DNA of 64,000 nt, taken from HGW-17 sp964516435 (lineage in GTDB: Bacteria; Myxococcota_A; Polyangia; HGW-17). Made by a program: the position numbers and the translations under genes. The first letter of the stretch is position 1, and each line of letters opens with the position of its first letter. The notes under the pieces are model-generated. The model did no database searches, had not been told where the DNA came from, and saw only the letters and a program-made list of their open reading frames with translations. Location of the stretch: assembly GCA_964516435.1 (NCBI GenBank), contig CAZEZP010000029.1, positions 1 to 64,000 of the forward strand, written 5' to 3'. Below are positions 59,562-64,000 of the stretch, piece by piece.

Positions 59562-60073
59562 GGCTTCTTCGCCTCCCGGGCGACCGAAGGCTTCAGGGTG
59601 ACATGGACCACCTCGCGGGGCGGGACTTCCCGCCACCCCTGGCGGATGAATTCCTCCAGCACCGGACTCGTGGAACGCAGGTATGCATATTCCAGTTCCA
59701 GCACCGCACGGTGCTTGCTGATGCGCGAAAACAGGCGGGTCTGGCGGGCCAGTTCATAACTCACGGCGCGACGCTGCGTCTTCATGGCCAGGGAAAAAAG
59801 GCTGATACCGGCGGCGGATGCCAGAAGGAAAAGCAGCATTCCAGCCACCAGCCGGCGGTAGGACGGACGATTTCCGGTCTGCGGCAAGGCTTCCGGATCG
59901 GCTTCGGCCGGAACATCCACTGCAGAGGCCGGAACGGGCGTCTGGCGGGTCTTTTCCTCTTCCCGAGCGGTCCCGTCCTCGACCGATTCCTGGCCGGCCG
60001 GGTTCTGCGATTCCTCTGAAATCCGGCCGAATTCCTCCAGTCCGAACAGGGGTTCGGTCACATGCACCCTCAT
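59555..60073 (-). CDS. ftsL: FtsL-like cell-division protein
   Basis: A 172-residue bitopic protein: a long charged N-terminal tail (about 70 residues, longer than usual FtsL), one membrane helix (VAGMLLFLLASAAGISLFSLA, about 77-97) and a periplasmic coiled-coil helix (RRAVSYELARQTRLFSRISKHRAVLELEYAYLRSTS). Position between rsmH and ftsI is diagnostic, since FtsL sequence is poorly conserved. It forms the FtsQLB complex. The start overlaps the rsmH stop (ATGA) and the stop overlaps the ftsI start. Confidence 0.85.
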   Translation of the reverse strand: MRVHVTEPLFGLEEFGRISEESQNPAGQESVEDGTAREEEKTRQTPVPASAVDVPAEADPEALPQTGNRPSYRRLVAGMLLFLLASAAGISLFSLAMKTQRRAVSYELARQTRLFSRISKHRAVLELEYAYLRSTSPVLEEFIRQGWREVPPREVVHVTLKPSVAREAKKPW

Positions 60074-61008
60074 GCGGCCTCCTTGCGGCGCAACACGCGC
60101 ATGCGGGCGCTGCGGCTGCGCTCGTTGGAACGGACTTCCTCCTCATCGGGAAAGATGGGCCCTTCCATATCGAACGGTGCCCGCGGGAGCCGATCCTTGG
60201 TGATGGGAATCCAGGCGGGAATGTCGCGTTCGGGATGGCACAGCGCCGAAAACGTCGATTTCACCAGACGATCCTCCAGGGAGTGGAAGGCGATCACTGC
60301 CAGACGCCCCCCCGCCGCCAGAAAGCCCGGCATGGACTGCAAAAATTTCTCCACTTCGCTCAATTCATCGTTCACCCAGATGCGAAGCGCCTGGAACGTG
60401 CGCGTGGCCGGATGATGTTTCAATGCGGCGGCATGGGGAATCGCCCGGGATACCACCGCGGCCAGGTCGGCCGTCCCCTGAAGCCGCTCCTGCGCAAGCG
60501 CCCGCAGGATGGCGCGCGCCACGCGCATGGCATGCGGTTCTTCTCCATATTTGCGAAGGATTTCGGCCAGTTGCGCCTCCCGGACGCTTTCCAGTCTCTG
60601 CCGCAGGGGAACGCCCCGCGTGGGATCCATGCGCATGTCCAGCGGGCCGTCCTGCGAGAAGGAAAAACCCCGCCTGCCTTCATCCAGTTGAAAGGAGCTC
60701 ACGCCCAGATCCGCCAGCACGAAATCCACGCTCTTCACGCCCAGTTCCGCCAGGATGTCCGGCAGGTGCGAAAAGGCCGCATGCCGCAACTCCACCCGGC
60801 AGGCGGCACCGGCCAGCCGCTCCTGCGCCCTCGCCACGGCCTCGGGATCGCGGTCGATCCCGATGAAAATCCCGCGCCCGGCCAGGCGTTCCACCAGCAA
60901 TGCCGCATGGCCGGCGCCCCCCAGCGTGGCATCCACCACCACCGGATGCGGGCCCGCCCATTCGGCCAGGCGGGACACGGCCTGATACAGCACGGGAACA
61001 TGGGACAC
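60070..61008 (-). CDS. rsmH: 16S rRNA (cytosine1402-N4)-methyltransferase
   Basis: A 312-residue SAM methyltransferase (MraW): VVVDATLGGAGHAALL (SAM motif), GIDRDPEAVARA, FVLADLGVSSFQLD, GFSFSQDGPLDMRMD and RTFQALRIWVNDEL are all classical. It methylates C1402 in the 16S decoding centre. The start is GTG at 61008, with GAGGAG 7 bp upstream; the longer frame upstream has no ribosome site. It begins the dcw group here: mraZ, usually directly before it, is absent. Confidence 0.94.
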   Translation of the reverse strand: MSHVPVLYQAVSRLAEWAGPHPVVVDATLGGAGHAALLVERLAGRGIFIGIDRDPEAVARAQERLAGAACRVELRHAAFSHLPDILAELGVKSVDFVLADLGVSSFQLDEGRRGFSFSQDGPLDMRMDPTRGVPLRQRLESVREAQLAEILRKYGEEPHAMRVARAILRALAQERLQGTADLAAVVSRAIPHAAALKHHPATRTFQALRIWVNDELSEVEKFLQSMPGFLAAGGRLAVIAFHSLEDRLVKSTFSALCHPERDIPAWIPITKDRLPRAPFDMEGPIFPDEEEVRSNERSRSARMRVLRRKEAA

Positions 61009-61151
61009 GCCTGCACTCCTCGGGTCGCCAAAAGCGCCCGGGCAAGGATAACGGGCCATCCGGCAGCCCGCAAATTTTGGCATCATGCAAAGGATGTTTA
61101 AGCCACGGATCTTTCGTGTCCGAAAAACCACGGAAAAATGAAAAAGCAGGC

Positions 61152-61370
61152 TCAGTCCACCACCTTGGTGGGATTCCCGGCGATCTTGATGAGCGTTTCG
61201 ATTTCCTTCTGGCGCTTGCCATAGCGCTCCCGCACGATTTCATCCAGGATGTCGCCCACCGGCCGGTCCTCCACGATGGAAAGCAGTTTGAGCCGCTTGT
61301 GCGTGTCATACGAAATCTTCACCGCCACCTTTTCGCGATCCTTGTCGGCTTCCTTGCCTCTCTTATCCAT
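61152..61370 (-). CDS. Small ribbon-helix-helix-like protein
   Basis: A 72-residue, charged protein with VAVKISYDTHKRLKLLSIVEDRPVGDILDEIVRERYGKRQ: a short strand followed by two helices, as in CopG/Arc-type ribbon-helix-helix DNA-binding proteins. It starts 8 bp inside the end of the NtrC-type regulator gene (AGGAGG upstream) and precedes rsmH by 143 bp. It may regulate DNA or be an accessory of the regulator; the family match is by pattern only. Confidence 0.6.
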   Translation of the reverse strand: MDKRGKEADKDREKVAVKISYDTHKRLKLLSIVEDRPVGDILDEIVRERYGKRQKEIETLIKIAGNPTKVVD

Positions 61371-62814
61371 GTTTTCCTCCTGACAGGACGGTTCGGGGAC
61401 GCCCCCGCGTGCGGGGAAAGGACAACCCCACGCGTTTCATGTACAAGCCCAGCCGCCGGCGTGTCAACCCCAACCGTGCGGCCGCCCGCGTGAGATTGCC
61501 GTTTTCCCTGGCGATGGCATAGGCGATGGCCTCCCGGACGATGGAGTCGATGTGGTCGTCCAGGGAAAAAGCCGTCTCCAGCGGGAACGCCGGCGCAGAA
61601 GCCGCCTCCGGGGTGGCCGGTTCGGCCGCACGCGCAACGGAAAAATTGCGCAGGTATGCCTGCAGGTCGGAGACCTCCAGCCGCGGGCGCTCCCGCGCCA
61701 CGGTGATGGCATACTCCACGGCGTTCTCCAGTTCCCGCACGTTGCCTGGCCATGCCTGCTCCACCACCATCTGCATGAACTCGGGGCTGATTTCCTTGGC
61801 AGGCTGATTTTCCTTGAGGCAAATCCTGTGCACGAAGTAATGCACCAGTTGCGGGATGTCCGCCTTGCGCTGGCTCAGTGGCGGAACAGTGACGGGAAAC
61901 ACGCTGACGCGGTAGAACAGGTCCTCCCGGAAACGCCCCGCGCGCACCAACTCCTGGAGATCCCTCACGGTGGCGGCCACCACGCGCACGTCCACCGCCT
62001 GCGGGCGGGTGGAACCCACCGGGTAGAACACGCGGTCCTGAAGCACCTGCAGCAGTTTCACCTGCACGGCGGGCGGAACGTCGCCAATCTCGTCCAGAAA
62101 GATGGTGCCGCCCTCGGCCGCGGCGAACAACCCCGGGTTTTCCCGAACGGCGCCCGTGAACGCTCCCTTCACGTGCCCGAACAGTTGGCTCTCCAGGATG
62201 CCCTCGCTGATGGTGCTCAGGTTGACCTCCACGAACGGCTTGTCCCTGCGCGGACTCAACTGGTGGATGAGCCGCGCCAGGCGGGTCTTTCCCACCCCGG
62301 AAGCGCCCAGGAGAAGCACCGTGGTCTGGCGGGCCGCCACCGACTCGATGACGGAAAGCACCTCCTGCATGGCGGGACTGGCGGCGACGATGGGGCTGTG
62401 CTGCGGGGAATCCAGCAGTTTTTCCGTCTGCAGCGCACGCACTTCCCGGTTCATGCGCACCATCTCCACGGCCCGGTCGATGGTGAGGCGCAGGCGTTCC
62501 GGATGCAGCGGCTTGGTCAGGAAATCATAGGCGCCATTCTTTACGGCAGTAGTGGCCAACTGCATGTCCAACTGGCCGGTGATCACGAGCACGGGCATAT
62601 GCGGACGCATGCTCTTGAACGTCTTGAGGAGGTCGATGCCGTTGCCGTCCGGAAGAACGATGTCCAGCAGGACGATGTCGGGTTCCGAATCCAGGAAACG
62701 GGCCATGCCGTCCTGGAAACTGAACGCCTGCACGAGTTGGAATTTCTTGAGGAAATGCGTCCACGCACGCTGCAGCGTTTCGTCGTCGTCGATGATCAGT
62801 ATCCTCGCCTGCAC
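61363..62814 (-). CDS. NtrC-family sigma-54-dependent response regulator
   Basis: A 483-residue regulator with a receiver domain (acidic pair at 9-11, phospho-Asp51 in LLDIVLPDGNG, Lys101 in TKP), an AAA+ sigma-54 activator domain (Walker A GASGVGKT 170-177, GAFTGA 217-222, DEIGDVPP, RFREDLFYR), and a Fis-type helix-turn-helix near the C-terminus (ENGNLTRAAARLGLTRRRLGLYMKR). The start chosen is GTG at 62814, putting the acidic pair at residue 9; the upstream ATG at 62862 lies inside the -10 region of its promoter. No sensor kinase is adjacent. It overlaps the small ribbon-helix-helix gene. Confidence 0.88.
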   Translation of the reverse strand: MQARILIIDDDETLQRAWTHFLKKFQLVQAFSFQDGMARFLDSEPDIVLLDIVLPDGNGIDLLKTFKSMRPHMPVLVITGQLDMQLATTAVKNGAYDFLTKPLHPERLRLTIDRAVEMVRMNREVRALQTEKLLDSPQHSPIVAASPAMQEVLSVIESVAARQTTVLLLGASGVGKTRLARLIHQLSPRRDKPFVEVNLSTISEGILESQLFGHVKGAFTGAVRENPGLFAAAEGGTIFLDEIGDVPPAVQVKLLQVLQDRVFYPVGSTRPQAVDVRVVAATVRDLQELVRAGRFREDLFYRVSVFPVTVPPLSQRKADIPQLVHYFVHRICLKENQPAKEISPEFMQMVVEQAWPGNVRELENAVEYAITVARERPRLEVSDLQAYLRNFSVARAAEPATPEAASAPAFPLETAFSLDDHIDSIVREAIAYAIARENGNLTRAAARLGLTRRRLGLYMKRVGLSFPRTRGRPRTVLSGGKHG

Positions 62815-62862
62815 GTGAACCTTGTCTCCGGGAAAATGCCGCCGAATGCGGTTCCGCTCCAT

Positions 62863-62892
62863 GGTATAGCAGAAATTTCGTTGAATCTTCAA
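62863..62892 (-). promoter_or_regulatory. Promoter of the NtrC-type regulator gene
   Basis: Minus strand: -35 TTGAAG at 62892-62887, 18-bp spacer, -10 TATACC at 62868-62863. Transcription would begin near 62856, so ATG 62862 would be outside the mRNA and GTG 62814 inside it. Confidence 0.6.
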
Positions 62893-62956
62893 GCTGTGTT
62901 GCATTTCGCATTTTTTTCCGAATAATGCACCTCGTGTCGTTTCCTCGAGGCTGCGG

Positions 62957-63412
62957 ATGACCGTTCTCGTGCGTTTCTTCCTGTTCGGACTGCTGCCGGC
63001 GCTCCTCGGCGCCGCGGCCGCCTGCGGCCGGGAGACCCAGACCCCTTCCGGGCCCCGGGAGAATACCGTTTTCACGCCGGAATCCGCCATGAAGCCGGCG
63101 GAACCGGAAACGCCCATGGGAACCACCGCCCGGCTGGAACCGGAAACACCGGGAACACCGACAACTCCGACGGCATCCCCGATGGGAACGGCCATTCCGG
63201 CCTGCGACCGCTACATCCAGCACGTCTGTTCCTGTGCCAGGAAACATCCGGCGGCCGATTTGAAACAAGCCTGCGACCTGGCCACCCAGAGCCTGCCCGA
63301 ATGGCAATCCGCCCATCGGGACGAAGCCGAGGAACTGGCCGTCACCAAGGCCTGCCACCGCGCCTTCCTCTACATCCAGGCATCGGGACGCTGCGAGGAC
63401 GCGGAACCCTGA
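62957..63412 (+). CDS. Small Cys-rich lipoprotein
   Basis: A 151-residue exported lipoprotein (signal ending LLGAAAAC-GR, Cys about 23) with a Pro/Thr/Glu-rich linker (residues 30-80, T-P-T-T-P-T-type) and a C-terminal, probably disulphide-bonded domain (IPACDRYIQHVCSCARKHPAADLKQACDLA, CHRAFLYIQASGRCED). It is divergent from the regulator gene and precedes the PASTA protein gene by 16 bp. Function unknown; the Cys spacing C-x7-C-x-C-x11-C is distinctive. Confidence 0.7.
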   Translation: MTVLVRFFLFGLLPALLGAAAACGRETQTPSGPRENTVFTPESAMKPAEPETPMGTTARLEPETPGTPTTPTASPMGTAIPACDRYIQHVCSCARKHPAADLKQACDLATQSLPEWQSAHRDEAEELAVTKACHRAFLYIQASGRCEDAEP

Positions 63413-63428
63413 ATCACCGAGGAGTGCC

Positions 63429-64000
63429 ATGAGCCGAAATTCCAGCATCATCGCCCTGTCCGTGACGACCTCCCTCATCACATCGGCGCTGACCTTCGTG
63501 GCGCTGCAGATCTGGCTCGTGCCGCACCTGAAGAAGGAAAAGACCGAGGTCAAGCCTCCGGAGGCCCCCGTGCCGGTTGAAGTGCCCCGGGTCATCGGCC
63601 TGCGGCCCGACGATGCCAAGATCATCCTCAAGGAGAAGAACCTGTTGCTGTCGCTCTCCCGCACGAGCGCGCACCCCACGGTGGCCGCAGGACTGATCCA
63701 CACCCAGACGCCGCTGGCGGGCTCGCTGCTGCCGCAGGGGCAGGCCGTCGTGGTCGAGGTCAGTTCCGGCCCGCCCCCCGCCACCGTTCCGCTGGTGGTG
63801 GGACGCAACGTGAACCAGGCAAAGGCGGAACTCGAAAAACTGGGCCTGGCCGTTTCCATCAAGACCCGCGAGGACCGCAACGCGCCGGCGGACACCGTGC
63901 TCAGCCAGAGCATCGACCAGGGACAGCCCATCGCTTCGGGCACGGGCATCGAACTGGTGGTGGCCACGGCCGCTTCCACGGTCAAGGTGCCCGATTACAA
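63429..64000 (+). CDS. PASTA-domain membrane protein, 3' truncated by window
   Basis: The first 190 residues of a protein that runs off the window. A membrane anchor (MSRNSSIIALSVTTSLITSALTF) is followed by at least two PASTA repeats (VPRVIGLRPDDAKIILKEKNLLLS and VPLVVGRNVNQAKAELEKLGLAVS) and a third beginning at the edge (VKVPDY). PASTA domains bind peptidoglycan or muropeptides, typically in Ser/Thr kinases or penicillin-binding proteins; here no kinase domain precedes them. GAGGAG lies before the ATG at 63429. Confidence 0.82.
   Translation, partial: MSRNSSIIALSVTTSLITSALTFVALQIWLVPHLKKEKTEVKPPEAPVPVEVPRVIGLRPDDAKIILKEKNLLLSLSRTSAHPTVAAGLIHTQTPLAGSLLPQGQAVVVEVSSGPPPATVPLVVGRNVNQAKAELEKLGLAVSIKTREDRNAPADTVLSQSIDQGQPIASGTGIELVVATAASTVKVPDY

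Noticed and set aside
1..64000. CRISPR array or complete insertion sequence
   Set aside because: No regularly spaced short repeats and no transposase or terminal inverted repeats were seen; the tandem repeats at 40477-41315 are in-frame protein modules.

Overview
The window is about 66% G+C and looks like a chromosomal segment from a Gram-negative, diderm bacterium of the former Deltaproteobacteria, probably Myxococcota or a near relative. The evidence is a lolD-bamA-skp-like envelope cluster, a meso-diaminopimelate-type MurE, a secreted metalloprotease with a MYXO-CTERM-like tail, cysteine-rich lipoproteins carrying D-G-D-G-x-x-D-C repeats, and many lipoproteins of unknown function. No species can be named from the sequence alone.

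Layout. 1-10.7 kb: a partial hypothetical protein, a MenA/UbiA-type prenyltransferase, a very large DUF4011-type helicase-nuclease, an RluA-type pseudouridine synthase, and a DUF6544/nitroreductase pair. 10.8-21.4 kb: an accessory island of visibly lower G+C, bounded by two 58-bp direct repeats. The right-hand repeat is the tandem terminator of a tRNA-Asn gene. 22-27 kb: tryptophanase, a Cys-rich lipoprotein, a metalloprotease and a membrane-tethered STAS protein. 27-32.7 kb: a giant TPR protein and a XerC/D recombinase. 32.7-40 kb: a PPC-repeat lipoprotein, two OmpH/Skp-like proteins, BamA, LolD and a lipoprotein. 40-44.7 kb: two large secreted lipoproteins. 45-47.5 kb: tmRNA, tRNA-Pro, a MerR-like regulator, IHF-alpha, L20, L35, a previously unlisted 52-residue basic protein, and tRNA-Leu. 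47.5-54.3 kb: a GT-C membrane glycosyltransferase, a cyclase-family hydrolase, a DUF3857-like lipoprotein and another lipoprotein. 54.4-61 kb: a dcw cell-wall cluster running murF-murE-ftsI-ftsL-rsmH when read rightwards; it is transcribed leftwards. 61-64 kb: a ribbon-helix-helix-like protein, an NtrC-type regulator, a lipoprotein and a PASTA protein cut off by the window edge.

The most unusual part is the island operon (20383 down to 11191, minus strand). Its five genes are joined by 4-8 bp overlaps or a 2-bp gap. In order they encode: (1) an actin/Hsp70-fold (ASKHA) ATPase with an N-terminal zinc ribbon and a glycogen-binding-like E-set domain inserted in the ATPase; (2) a protein with one membrane segment; (3) a 1305-residue HerA/FtsK-like ATPase with a long Ser-rich linker; (4) a protein with an Ala/Gly-rich N-terminus and a C-terminal PD-(D/E)XK nuclease-like domain; (5) a small acidic protein. 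A degenerate XRE-type helix-turn-helix frame lies just upstream. I infer a conflict system, either anti-phage defence or toxin deployment with immunity. This exact combination is not one I recognise.

The core regions are well explained by known families. Several promoters with near-consensus -35/-10 elements and 16-18 bp spacing can be read directly, and some of them decide start codons.
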